This document shows positions 8,524 through 17,553 of a stretch of 44,601 nt of DNA, piece by piece. The notes below the pieces were generated by a model. It saw nothing but the letters and a program-made list of their open reading frames with translations. It searched no databases and was not told where the DNA came from. A program made the translations under genes and the position numbers. The first letter of the stretch is position 1, and every line of letters begins with the position of its first letter. Source of the stretch: JAFGKM01 sp964403465 (GTDB lineage Bacteria; Ratteibacteria; UBA8468; B48-G9; JAFGKM01); contig CAYOFY010000004.1 in assembly GCA_964403465.1 (NCBI GenBank), forward strand, positions 1-44,601, given 5' to 3'.

Positions 8524-8569
8524 ATCCCTCACCGTGAATGAATGTACGGGAGAGTTCGGGACAAGGGAG
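8524..8569 (+). repeat. Possible copy B of a short recurrent sequence
   Basis: ATCCCTCAC at 8524-8532 and GTTCGGGA at 8554-8561 repeat the two blocks seen at 6189-6227 with nearly the same spacing. The 3' part (GAATGT, GAGAG, TTCGGG, then GGGAGA) also resembles the reverse strand upstream of ptsN at about 36062-36092. It provides the ribosome site for the gene at 8578. Confidence 0.3.
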
Positions 8570-8577
8570 AAAATAAC

Positions 8578-9000
8578 ATGATTTCCTGTACAGAGTTTAT
8601 ACTTGCCTATAATGAACTCTTCAAATTTCTTCATGAAAAGTATGGAAAAGATTCTGTAATTGATTTCTGGGAATATATCTCGGATAATTTCCTGCAGAAC
8701 CTTGAAAACCTGGTAAGGGAAAAAGGTATAGCAGGCATGGCTGAGTACTGGACCCATACGCTTACCGAGGAAAAAGCCGAATACCAGATGAGTGTCGGAG
8801 AAAACTGCTTTGAGATTTACATGAAAAAATGTCCTTCCGTTGGACTTTTGAACAAGAGCAAGGCTGTTAAATACCCTCATTACTGCGAGCATTGTATTCT
8901 CTACAAAAAAATAATAGAAAAATATGGTTTTGCTTATGAAGAGAACATTATTGATAAAGAGAGGGGTATCTGTTTGCTGAAGGTGGTTAGGAAGGATTAA
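8578..9000 (+). CDS. Small four-cysteine protein, paralogue 2
   Basis: The 140-residue protein is a clear paralogue of the preceding product. Both share FK(Y/F)L-EKY-KDS near the N-terminus, an EYW/RYW helix, a T/SLxEEKAEY-type strand, CP, CxxC and a final GxC. Cys85, Cys103, Cys106 and Cys132 have exactly the spacing of the paralogue's cysteines. The function is unknown. The start is ATG 8578, with AAGGGAG 8 bases upstream; an ATG at 8542 lacks a ribosome site. Two related copies side by side suggest either a heteromer or two specialised versions serving the same catabolic operon. Confidence 0.75.
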   Translation: MISCTEFILAYNELFKFLHEKYGKDSVIDFWEYISDNFLQNLENLVREKGIAGMAEYWTHTLTEEKAEYQMSVGENCFEIYMKKCPSVGLLNKSKAVKYPHYCEHCILYKKIIEKYGFAYEENIIDKERGICLLKVVRKD

Positions 9001-9022
9001 TGCAATAGGCAGAGTTCTCAAA

Positions 9023-10282
9023 ATGAAAAAAGCCAGGAAAAAATCCGCAAGTAGCCTGCTGAGAAAAAGGCTGACAGATGAAATTAACAAAATTTCCATC
9101 TTCAGCAGCCACGAGCATTTTTGTTCCGAAGAGAATTACCTGACAAAACGGCTGGATTTCTCAGCTCTTTTCAACTATATAATACTGGCTCTTTCCGGTT
9201 CAGGATTGGGCAATGGAGAAAGAGGACAACTCTTGAGTGAAGAAGTTTCTGAATCCGAAAAATGGAAAATTTTCAAACCTTATCTTAGCCGGCTGAGTAA
9301 TCTTGACTATTTCAATTTGAACGAGATTGTCATACGTGACTTATACGGACTTGCAGGGTTAAATAAAAATACCTATATACGCATAGGTGAAAGGATGCGC
9401 AAATTACAGGTGCCCGGACATTACCGAACAATGATGAAAATGTCAGGTGTGGAATATGCCTTGGTTGACAGTCTATCCGGGAATTCCGAAGAGGAATTTT
9501 CCAACTATGACCGAAATCTCTTCGGATTGATTTACAGAATAAACGTGGAGTGGTTTGCCAGAGACTATTATCTTAAGAGGGAACTTTACAGCATAGAAAA
9601 AGTTTTTCAATACATAGATGAATTTGTCAACCGCCTCGCAGCAAAAGGAGTAAAAGGGATAAAACTCCCACTGGCTGTCTGGCAGCTTAATCTGAATTTT
9701 CAAAAATGGGAGGTTCCCGAAATAAAACGCTCCTTTGAGCTTCTCCCCCCTCGCATCGAAGAAAGCACCAGGTTGCACCGGCCGTTCATAGACGCAGTTG
9801 TCTATCGCTTCATTTTTCAGGGCGCGAAACATAACATGATAATTCAGATTCATGCCGGCATGCAGTCCTACAAAGCCGGCGAACCATACTTGCTGAAAAA
9901 CCTGATTGATACCTTTCCCGATGCGGCCATAGATATTTTTCATGCCGGTTATCCATATGACGGCCAGCTGGCGGTGCTGGCAAGCATGTTCCGAAATGTC
10001 TATGCAGACCTGTGCTGGATGGCATCCGTATCAAAATCACTGACCAGGCGAATACTTGGTGAATGGCTGGAAATGGTGCCGGCTAACAAGATTCTCGCGT
10101 TTGGCAGTGATTTCGGTTTTATTGATAACCTGTTCGGATACCAGCAGATTGTCAGGCAAATTGTGGTTGAAGTCATGGAAGAAAAGATACTTGCGGGCCG
10201 TTATGATGAGGAAACGGCCCTGAAATTCTCACAAATGATTCTTAGAGCCAATCTAAAGAATATTCTGGATGGTAACCACTGA
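9023..10282 (+). CDS. Amidohydrolase-2-like metal-dependent TIM-barrel hydrolase
   Basis: The 419-residue protein has the amidohydrolase superfamily metal set in order: His30-x-His32 (SSHEHF) on strand 1, His277 (IHAGMQ) on strand 5, His307 (FHAGYPY) on strand 6 and Asp363 (FGSDFG) on strand 8. The IRDLYGLAGL and PYL--LSNLDYF segments fit the amidohydrolase-2/uronate-isomerase-related branch. It may hydrolyse a lactone or amide, or isomerise or decarboxylate a sugar-derived acid; the sequence does not decide. The ribosome site is weak. The gene is 22 bases downstream of the four-cysteine pair and in the same direction, so it probably shares their transcript. Confidence 0.82.
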   Translation: MKKARKKSASSLLRKRLTDEINKISIFSSHEHFCSEENYLTKRLDFSALFNYIILALSGSGLGNGERGQLLSEEVSESEKWKIFKPYLSRLSNLDYFNLNEIVIRDLYGLAGLNKNTYIRIGERMRKLQVPGHYRTMMKMSGVEYALVDSLSGNSEEEFSNYDRNLFGLIYRINVEWFARDYYLKRELYSIEKVFQYIDEFVNRLAAKGVKGIKLPLAVWQLNLNFQKWEVPEIKRSFELLPPRIEESTRLHRPFIDAVVYRFIFQGAKHNMIIQIHAGMQSYKAGEPYLLKNLIDTFPDAAIDIFHAGYPYDGQLAVLASMFRNVYADLCWMASVSKSLTRRILGEWLEMVPANKILAFGSDFGFIDNLFGYQQIVRQIVVEVMEEKILAGRYDEETALKFSQMILRANLKNILDGNH

Positions 10283-10335
10283 CAAATCCGTTACAAAAGG
10301 ACACAACAAGACTTCCGCAAGAGAAAGGAATCATA

Positions 10336-11462
10336 ATGGTTGATGCCTGCAAAATGTGTGAATCAGCCCGTAAACTGCGGGACACGTATGCCATCAGGCC
10401 GGGAATTACATTATTTAAAAAGGAATTTGGTTACTACTGTCTGGAAGAATGGTATAATCAGGGACTGTCAAGAGATGCAGACCTTGCGAAAATCTTTGAT
10501 TATGACCCGCCGGGACATGTTGCTGTTTGCGGACTGGGAGGTTGCCAGCCGGCCTTTTTCCCTGCATTCGAGGAAAGACTGATACAAGACGGGGAGATAC
10601 GGAAATAGTACAGGATTCCGCCGGCAGGCATGTGCTGTATTTCAAAGGGCGACGCAATGGTTTTATGCCAGAATATATTGACCACCCGGTAAAAGACTGG
10701 AAAACATGGGAAGGAAATGTAAAGTGGCGCCTTAACCCAGAAACCCCGGGACGTTCTGACTACCTCCCCGAGGCGCTCTCAATAATCAAGCCAGCCGAGG
10801 CAGAGGGAAAGATGCTTGCTCAGGGAATAGCCGGCGCCTACATGTATCTTCGTTGCCTCTTCGGACCGGAAAAGGTACTGTACGCATTCTATGATAACCC
10901 GAAACTTGTGCACGACTGCATGCAAACCTGGCTTAAACTGTCCGATAGCGTCACAGCCCTTCATCAGAAACACTTCACCATAGACCTGCTCAGCATTGAC
11001 GAAGACATTTGTTACAATCACGGACCGCTTATCTCTCCCGACATGATACGCGAATTCCTCTTTCCATACTACCAGCAGTTAATTGGCAACATGAAACTCA
11101 GGCAGCTGGACAGGTCCCGGCATCTCTACGTGCAGGTTGATACGGACGGATTTGCCAATTCTGTCATTCCCATCTACATGAAGGGGATCGGTATGGATTC
11201 AATGGCTCCTTTTGAAGTGGCAGCAGGTTGTAATGTTGTCGAAATAGGCAAAGCATTTCCAGATTTGGTCATATCCGGAGGCATTGACAAACGCGTGCTC
11301 GCGGCTGGCAAGGAAGCAATTGACATACACCTCGAAGCCATCATACCTACCATGCGAAAACGTGGCGGCTATATTCCCACATGTGACCACGGAGTCCCGG
11401 CTGAAGTCAGCCTTCAAAATTATATCTATTACCGTAAACGCTGTGTTGAACTCGGAGGATAA
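10336..11462 (+). pseudogene. UROD-like gene interrupted by a one-base frameshift
   Basis: Frame 1 from ATG 10336 encodes the N-terminus to FEERLIQD, then stops at 10606-10608. The rest, from GDTEIVQDSAGRHV to the stop at 11462, is in another frame. Both parts read as one UROD-family protein of about 375 residues. Adding one base at or near the GGGG run 10591-10594 joins them (GAC, then NGG GGA GAT). This is either a deletion in the organism or a sequencing error in a G run. The protein differs from the first UROD-like protein: VDTDG replaces HxCG and the C-terminus has CDHGVPAEVSLQNY. It thus belongs to another subfamily and probably lacks the zinc site. AAAGGA precedes the start. Confidence 0.8.
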
Positions 11463-11466
11463 TACC

Positions 11467-14400
11467 ATGCAAAACACAAGACCCTGTATTTGCAATAGGA
11501 TTCTGGTTGCATGCTGCACATTTTTTGCGTTGTCAATATTGATTATGCCTCTTCAGACTCACGCCCTGACCGTACCCGGCTACGGGGACCCTAACCAACC
11601 ATACGACAAACTCCCGGGGACACTCGAAACCTATCACGTCAGGTGGCTCAAGCCTCTTCCGGGAGAGAAACTCAGGGTACTTTTCATAATCCCTTACAGT
11701 ATCTCCCGTGAAGTGGTGGAACTCGCACAGCGGCTCGACCTTGAATACAGCTATATCATGAATTCCGGTAAAACCGTATGGAGTGAGGGCCGTTATGTCC
11801 ATGGCCCTGTTTCCACACCCATTCCCGCAAACGAGGCCGCTGCTGTTCTTGATAATATCGTCAAGGAAAGACTTCTTGACCATACAAAAGAATATGATGT
11901 TATAATTATTGCCGGTATTTCGTGGGAAGTAATACCGAACGAAGCAAAAGATGAAATTCTGCAACGCGTTGAAGCGGGGACGGGTCTTGTTTATGTTTCT
12001 CCAAACAGGCTGAAGAAGGGGCTTGGTTCGCAGGAAGAAACTCCGGGTGAAGATCCGCAATTCAACCAGCTTTTCCGTACCAATCAATTTCCTGAGGTAA
12101 CAGGAGCACTTATGGATTCTGTTCCATTGGACATTATGCCGCTGAAAGTCCTCATGAACCGCGAGGAAATGAAGAACCTGGTTCCTCTCCCAAGAATTGA
12201 GGGGATTCCGGCAATACAGCCTCTGTATATGACCGCCACCAAAAAAGGAGAGGGGAGGATTGTAACCCTCGATTATTTCAGTGGAGCTCTTGCTCCGGAA
12301 ATTGTCTATGATGAAGTGATGTATGACTACTTCTTCGCTCTCCTTTCCAGGTCCGTGCTATGGACTGCAAAGAGAGAGACTGGATACACCGTTGAAGTCT
12401 CGATGGATTCCAAGGGAACAGGTCTTGCAGAACCTGTATATAAGAACAGCATGGGACTTGAGTTTAAGACCCCGGCAAAAGTAATCGCACGTTCAAACAT
12501 ACCTGATTCAAAAGCAATTATCCGGGTGACTTCTGCCGGCAAATCTGCAGACAACCTGAAACTTGACTGCAATATACGCGACAGCGAAGGAAAGGCAGTA
12601 ATGCAGGATACATTGACAGCCGTCATGGCAGGGAATAAAGAGACTGCAAATGAGTTACCTGTTCCTTTACTGCCTCGCGGTACATACGTAATGGATATCA
12701 GAATCCTTGATGGAAAAAACAATGTCCTTGGCTTCACTTCGAGAAGTTTCAGGGTAGAGGACTCCCTCAGGGTTGCCCGTATTGAAACGGACCACGAGAA
12801 ATATAATAAGGGCGACAAAATTGAGGGGCGGGTCACCTTCGCCCAGCCGCTTTCCTCCGGGCAGAATGCAACTGTCAGAGCTGTTGATACATGGAACAGA
12901 ATTGTATTCCGGACACCGGTCAATCTCGCAGAAGACCGTATCACCGGGACATTCACCATCCCCGTAGAACTTCCTCTCTGCCGGCTCTGGGATATCTACT
13001 GCACGGTGAGCGATGAAGGCGGAGAGGTTGATACATTGAAGAAATGGGTTGGACTGCCAGACTGGACGTTTGATGAGTACATGTGGCCGCTGATATTTTC
13101 TCCCGCCCCGGGTTATGACTGGAGAGGACAGCTTTACTCAAAAGTAATAAGACCTTACGGCATAAATGCCAATAATGTCCAGTTAATCTATCACAGAACC
13201 TATCAATATGAACTTGACGAGAGGTTCCACCTTCAGAGCATCTCTGACACCCAGCATATGGGGCAACTCGGAGCATGGAGAGACAAGGGTGCGCCTGACG
13301 GTAAAGAATTCAGCGAAGCATGCCTTTCGGAGTTGAGCCGGATGGCCCGTTATATCGCTGACACGGGGAACCCTCTCGACCCCAAGGAATATCCATACGT
13401 TGCCTATCAGCCCTGGTCGTTTGACGCCAACTGGATTAACGGACGCTTTAATCTCTACAGGGAATCTACAAAATTCGGTTCTCCCTATTATTATCTTACG
13501 GGCGAGGAGTACCTCGCCGGAGAGTTTGACGGCCGTGAAGTTTCCTGTTTCTGTCCCCTCTGCACGAAGAACTTTCAGAATTGGTGTAAAGAACAATTCA
13601 AGGGCGACCTGAACGCACTCAACGCTGAATGGGGAAGTGACTTTAAAAGCTGGGATGATGTCCGTGGAATTCTCCTGAAGGATGCGGCGGAGAAGAATCA
13701 GCTTCCCCGTTGGGTAGATTTCAGATATTTCATGCGTTCGCGCGTATGGAGCCAGTTTTTCATAGACTGGACGGATATGATGCGCCGTATCATGGATTAT
13801 CCTGTCCGCACCGGATACAACGGCCATGACCATCATGACCTGAGCCGGTACCGCGACCATATGACCAGTGGAAAAATGTACGTTTCCGCGGAGTGCGGCG
13901 GTGGACCGGGATACGAGTGGAAACTTGTCGCCGCGGAGGAACTGCATCAATCTTTCTCAGGAGATAACAGTTTTCTTCTTGGCGCCAATGCTATTGTGTG
14001 GAATTCAGACTTCGAGATACCAATTGAACGTAAGAGACTTCCGTGGAAGATGCTATTCGCCGGGTTCAGGGGATTCGACTGGGAACGAGGCGGCGGAATA
14101 GAGGCATTGGGCGGAGAAATGTGTTTTACTCCTGATTACTCCGAGCCATTGCCTTTTTTCAAGGACATAAGCGACGAGGTTCTTTATCTTCAGAGGGGTA
14201 TCGGGAAACTCGCAAACACTTCCAAACCATACCGTGTTCCCATAGCTTACCTCTGGAGTCTTCCCAACCACTATATATCACGCCTGATGTTCAATAAAGG
14301 GGGGAATCTTTTCATACCCCGCGAGGGTGATAGTTTCTTCATACCCAAATCCGGGTTCAGCGGCTCATGGCTCTATAACATTACGTATGACGGAGGTGCA

Positions 14401-15390
14401 GTAACTGATGCAGTTGCCCTGATGAAGTCACTGAGAATGAGGGCAACCTTTGTAGCTCCGGAGGATGTCATATCAGGGGCTCTTAAAAACAGGGGATTCA
14501 AGGCATTGATTCTTCCTTACAATAAGGGTATGTCCGAAGACGAAGCCCGGGCCATAAGGGATTTTGTCAGGGAAGGAGGACTTGTAATAGCGGATAACGA
14601 CCCGGCAACCTATTCAGAACACGGCCGTAAACTTGAGAAACCCAGACTTGCAGATCTCTTTCCTGTTACGGACAGAGACAACGTGGTGGAGTTCGGGAAA
14701 GGAGCCGCAGCTTATCTTCCAAACGGAATAAATTTCTATCTTTCCAGGATGGAAAAGGGGAACTACGCCGGCTCTGAAATTATTGCTTCTCTACTGAAGA
14801 AATATGCAGGTGTCACCACGCCAGTTGAAATGATTGACAGCAACGGGAAGCCCAGAAGGGACGTCTTGATGCCAGTCTATATCAAGGGTTCGGCAAGATA
14901 CGTGGGCATGGTCAGACATTCTCTCAGCGAAGGCAACTCCCCGGATGAAACGACGGTTATTCTGGATAAAAAATATCATGTCTGGGAGGCGAGGGAACCA
15001 AAGTATTACGGATATGTGGATACTTTCAATATGAATATGGACATGTATCCAAAGTTCTTCGCGCTTCTTCCGGCAAATCCTGTAGAAGTAAAATTGGTTC
15101 CGAATAAGCCGGTGGTAAAACAGTCTGAAGTAATGATGATTTCGGGAGAGATGGTACTTGCCGGAGGTACTCCTGAAGAGATTGCCAATATGGCACAGGT
15201 TGTTCACGTCGAAGTAACGGGCCCTGACGGAAAGGAACTCGAGTGGTACAGGAATAATCTTCTCTTTGAAGGCAAAGATTTTAAGATTTCTCTCCCGGTG
15301 AGTTATTCCGAAATACCCGGCGAATATACCGTGAAGGTTGAGTATCCTACTACCGGAATGAAGGCTGAAACCAAATTCAGAGTTCAATAG
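11467..15390 (+). CDS. Large secreted GH42-like glycosidase with beta-galactosidase trimerisation-like domain
   Basis: The 1307-residue exported protein has a signal peptide (cleavage probably after THA, about residue 33). A flavodoxin/GATase-like domain spans about 56-180 (KLRVLFIIPYSISREVVELAQRL), followed by beta-sandwich modules to about 530. The TIM-barrel-like part has GEE at 679-681, a CFCPLC cysteine cluster near 693-700 and LNAEWGSDFKSWDDV, which resemble GH42. A trimerisation-type domain follows at about 977-1090 (VTDAVALMKSL, ALILPYNKGMS, GGLVIADND). Glu681 is a candidate acid/base by alignment with the paralogue at 20785. The substrate is unknown and the length is roughly twice a usual GH42. 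GGAGG precedes ATG 11467; an upstream ATG at 11284 lies inside the previous gene. Confidence 0.82.
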   Translation: MQNTRPCICNRILVACCTFFALSILIMPLQTHALTVPGYGDPNQPYDKLPGTLETYHVRWLKPLPGEKLRVLFIIPYSISREVVELAQRLDLEYSYIMNSGKTVWSEGRYVHGPVSTPIPANEAAAVLDNIVKERLLDHTKEYDVIIIAGISWEVIPNEAKDEILQRVEAGTGLVYVSPNRLKKGLGSQEETPGEDPQFNQLFRTNQFPEVTGALMDSVPLDIMPLKVLMNREEMKNLVPLPRIEGIPAIQPLYMTATKKGEGRIVTLDYFSGALAPEIVYDEVMYDYFFALLSRSVLWTAKRETGYTVEVSMDSKGTGLAEPVYKNSMGLEFKTPAKVIARSNIPDSKAIIRVTSAGKSADNLKLDCNIRDSEGKAVMQDTLTAVMAGNKETANELPVPLLPRGTYVMDIRILDGKNNVLGFTSRSFRVEDSLRVARIETDHEKYNKGDKIEGRVTFAQPLSSGQNATVRAVDTWNRIVFRTPVNLAEDRITGTFTIPVELPLCRLWDIYCTVSDEGGEVDTLKKWVGLPDWTFDEYMWPLIFSPAPGYDWRGQLYSKVIRPYGINANNVQLIYHRTYQYELDERFHLQSISDTQHMGQLGAWRDKGAPDGKEFSEACLSELSRMARYIADTGNPLDPKEYPYVAYQPWSFDANWINGRFNLYRESTKFGSPYYYLTGEEYLAGEFDGREVSCFCPLCTKNFQNWCKEQFKGDLNALNAEWGSDFKSWDDVRGILLKDAAEKNQLPRWVDFRYFMRSRVWSQFFIDWTDMMRRIMDYPVRTGYNGHDHHDLSRYRDHMTSGKMYVSAECGGGPGYEWKLVAAEELHQSFSGDNSFLLGANAIVWNSDFEIPIERKRLPWKMLFAGFRGFDWERGGGIEALGGEMCFTPDYSEPLPFFKDISDEVLYLQRGIGKLANTSKPYRVPIAYLWSLPNHYISRLMFNKGGNLFIPREGDSFFIPKSGFSGSWLYNITYDGGAVTDAVALMKSLRMRATFVAPEDVISGALKNRGFKALILPYNKGMSEDEARAIRDFVREGGLVIADNDPATYSEHGRKLEKPRLADLFPVTDRDNVVEFGKGAAAYLPNGINFYLSRMEKGNYAGSEIIASLLKKYAGVTTPVEMIDSNGKPRRDVLMPVYIKGSARYVGMVRHSLSEGNSPDETTVILDKKYHVWEAREPKYYGYVDTFNMNMDMYPKFFALLPANPVEVKLVPNKPVVKQSEVMMISGEMVLAGGTPEEIANMAQVVHVEVTGPDGKELEWYRNNLLFEGKDFKISLPVSYSEIPGEYTVKVEYPTTGMKAETKFRVQ

Positions 15391-15401
15391 AAATATACAG
15401 A

Positions 15402-17552
15402 ATGATAAAAAAGAAGAATCTTTTCAAGCGACCGCCTTTTATTCAAAGGGGATATTACGTACCGCTCGTCCTGTCCAACGGCGTTGATTTTTGCCAGGTG
15501 GACATTACCGGAAGTTGTGCGTTTAAAGATCATATTAAAGGATATGGTTCTTTCTGGTATAAAAAAGGGAGGCCGAATCAATCCGACCCGATTGCCCTTA
15601 CAAGACCGTACTATGCGTTCAAATCGGATAGAGGGCGGGTTGAGGCCGGAGATTTTTCACAGAATTTTGATCCTCTGACTGGCCGTTTGCACACAAAAAT
15701 CTCCATGTACCAGTTGGAAATGCTTATTGAGACTTTTCTTACTGACGACCATACCCTGATTGAAAAATACAAGATATTGAAATCTACAGGAAAGAAAGGA
15801 GAGTTGCTTTTTTTCCTGTTGTTCTATAACCATTCCTATACCGGTAAGCCATATTCAATAATCCCTCAATCTGAGAAAAACCTGACCTGTTTTCTCAAAG
15901 ACGGCATCCCTGCATTTCTCTATCAATACGGAGAAAAGGAAGATTTGTTCAGGGGGCAGGGGATGATGGGAATCCGCAAAATCGTTGGAAATCCTTGGAT
16001 TGTGCCGTTCCAGGAAGGAAAATATCTGCTCAGAATAACAGTTGACAGATTGAGGAAAGGGAATGATTTCGCCAGGATCATAACGCTTGTCGATGACCGC
16101 GACGCGGCTGACTGGAAAAGAGAATGTGAGCGAATCCACGCGTTTTACATGACTGCGCGGTGGAGAGATGTTGAATCTAACAACATCCGCGCGTGGAAGC
16201 AATTTTCAGAAAGGTCTTCGTTCACCTGCGATGAACCGGATATCACTGACCAGTTTGATACATCCCTTTACGTATGCAAAGCATCTCTTCATCCTAACGG
16301 TTCATCGGTGTCGGCACTGGCGCATCCCAACAGTCACGGAATGGGAACCTACTGGGATATCTGGTATGTACATTCGGCACTGCTCCGTACAAACAGGCTT
16401 GAAGAGGCAGGAAAGATTATCAATTTCTGGCAGAAGGTATTTCCCGATGGCAAACGCTTTGCCAAAAATTACTACAAAGTTCGCGGTGCCCGTTTTGAAT
16501 GGACGTACAAGTATAATGGCACACCCCACGGACATTCAGAACAGGTACATTCAAATATTCTCCCCGGCTTAATGGTATGGGAACACTATCTTTACACACA
16601 GGATAGGGAGTTGTTGAAGCAGAATTACCGGATTATTTTGGAGAGCGTGCTTTTCCTGATTGATTACGCAATGCGAAAAGATTCGCGTGGAAAATATTTC
16701 CTGAGGGAATTGATAAGCTCCGATGAATCCGATACAAAAAAACGGAACGAATTATTGACCGCCATCGGCATCAAGAAGGGTATCCAGATTGCCAGACTGG
16801 CGGCCGGAGTGCTCGGAGAAAAGGTTCCGGATGATATCCTTGACGCTGAAAAACCGATTGAGAAAATTTTGAACTCACTGAAAAAAAACGGAATTTTTTT
16901 ACCGTACGAGAATGCTGATACAGGAACATGGGCAACGATATTGGCGTACATTCACTTCCCTGATAGCAAAGTATTCCCGAAAGCCCTGGATTACGCACTG
17001 GAAGGATGCAGGGAACCGTACGGACTTGGTATCGGAATGACTTCGCGGATGCGGTGTGCAACCTTTCCCTGGGTTGAAGGTATATTTGCCTGGGCAATGG
17101 CCCGTAATGGCGATCGGCGTGCTTATGAATATCTGCGCATGACGAACCGTTATACGAATTTTTATGGCGGGATGCCTGAATACGTCTGGTTGCACGGCGA
17201 GCCATCAAGGGACTGGTTCGTGGCTGCCCATGGCGTCTTTCTGACTGTTCTGTGCGAATTAATCGTGGTAATGAAGGGAGATACCCTTGAAGTTTTACCG
17301 CTGGGAGTTGAATCTCTCCCCTGGAAAAGTGTCAAAGTTGAGCGTTTTCGAGTGGAGAATGGTATTCTTGTATCCTTTGAATTCAATCGTGACAGTATTG
17401 AACTCATTCTTCATAATGATGCATCCGGGGAAAAGTCCTTTGTAATAGAAGGCCCAAATTTTTTCGAGCGCGTAGCACTTAAGTCTCGAAAACGAATAAA
17501 CAGGTCATGGAGCATTAAAACTTCAAATAAGTTCCATAAGGGAGGTGCCTGA
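15402..17552 (+). CDS. Six-hairpin glycosidase-superfamily protein (GH65/GH95-like)
   Basis: The 716-residue protein has an N-terminal beta-sandwich region and then an (alpha/alpha)6-type catalytic part with GTYWDIWYVHSALLRT, GARFEWTY (about 363), SEQVHSNILPGLMVWEHYL, and a C-terminal HGEPSRDWFVAAHGVFLTVLC helix followed by a small beta domain (TLEVLPLG). This order is typical of GH65/GH95-related glycoside hydrolases or phosphorylases. No signal peptide is visible, so it should act in the cytoplasm on imported oligosaccharides. I cannot name the catalytic acids with certainty. No clear ribosome site precedes ATG 15402, which lies 11 bases after the previous stop, so coupling to upstream translation is likely. 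Confidence 0.75.
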   Translation: MIKKKNLFKRPPFIQRGYYVPLVLSNGVDFCQVDITGSCAFKDHIKGYGSFWYKKGRPNQSDPIALTRPYYAFKSDRGRVEAGDFSQNFDPLTGRLHTKISMYQLEMLIETFLTDDHTLIEKYKILKSTGKKGELLFFLLFYNHSYTGKPYSIIPQSEKNLTCFLKDGIPAFLYQYGEKEDLFRGQGMMGIRKIVGNPWIVPFQEGKYLLRITVDRLRKGNDFARIITLVDDRDAADWKRECERIHAFYMTARWRDVESNNIRAWKQFSERSSFTCDEPDITDQFDTSLYVCKASLHPNGSSVSALAHPNSHGMGTYWDIWYVHSALLRTNRLEEAGKIINFWQKVFPDGKRFAKNYYKVRGARFEWTYKYNGTPHGHSEQVHSNILPGLMVWEHYLYTQDRELLKQNYRIILESVLFLIDYAMRKDSRGKYFLRELISSDESDTKKRNELLTAIGIKKGIQIARLAAGVLGEKVPDDILDAEKPIEKILNSLKKNGIFLPYENADTGTWATILAYIHFPDSKVFPKALDYALEGCREPYGLGIGMTSRMRCATFPWVEGIFAWAMARNGDRRAYEYLRMTNRYTNFYGGMPEYVWLHGEPSRDWFVAAHGVFLTVLCELIVVMKGDTLEVLPLGVESLPWKSVKVERFRVENGILVSFEFNRDSIELILHNDASGEKSFVIEGPNFFERVALKSRKRINRSWSIKTSNKFHKGGA

Positions 17553-17553
17553 A

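Noticed and set aside
10591..10608. Programmed ribosomal frameshift in the UROD-like gene
   Set aside because: There is no slippery heptamer or following hairpin that I can see, and UROD-family genes are not known to use frameshifting. A sequence error or a simple mutation is more likely.
13183..13950. 255-codon minus-strand open frame inside the GH42-like gene
   Set aside because: The plus-strand frame has conserved motifs shared with the paralogue; the minus frame has none.
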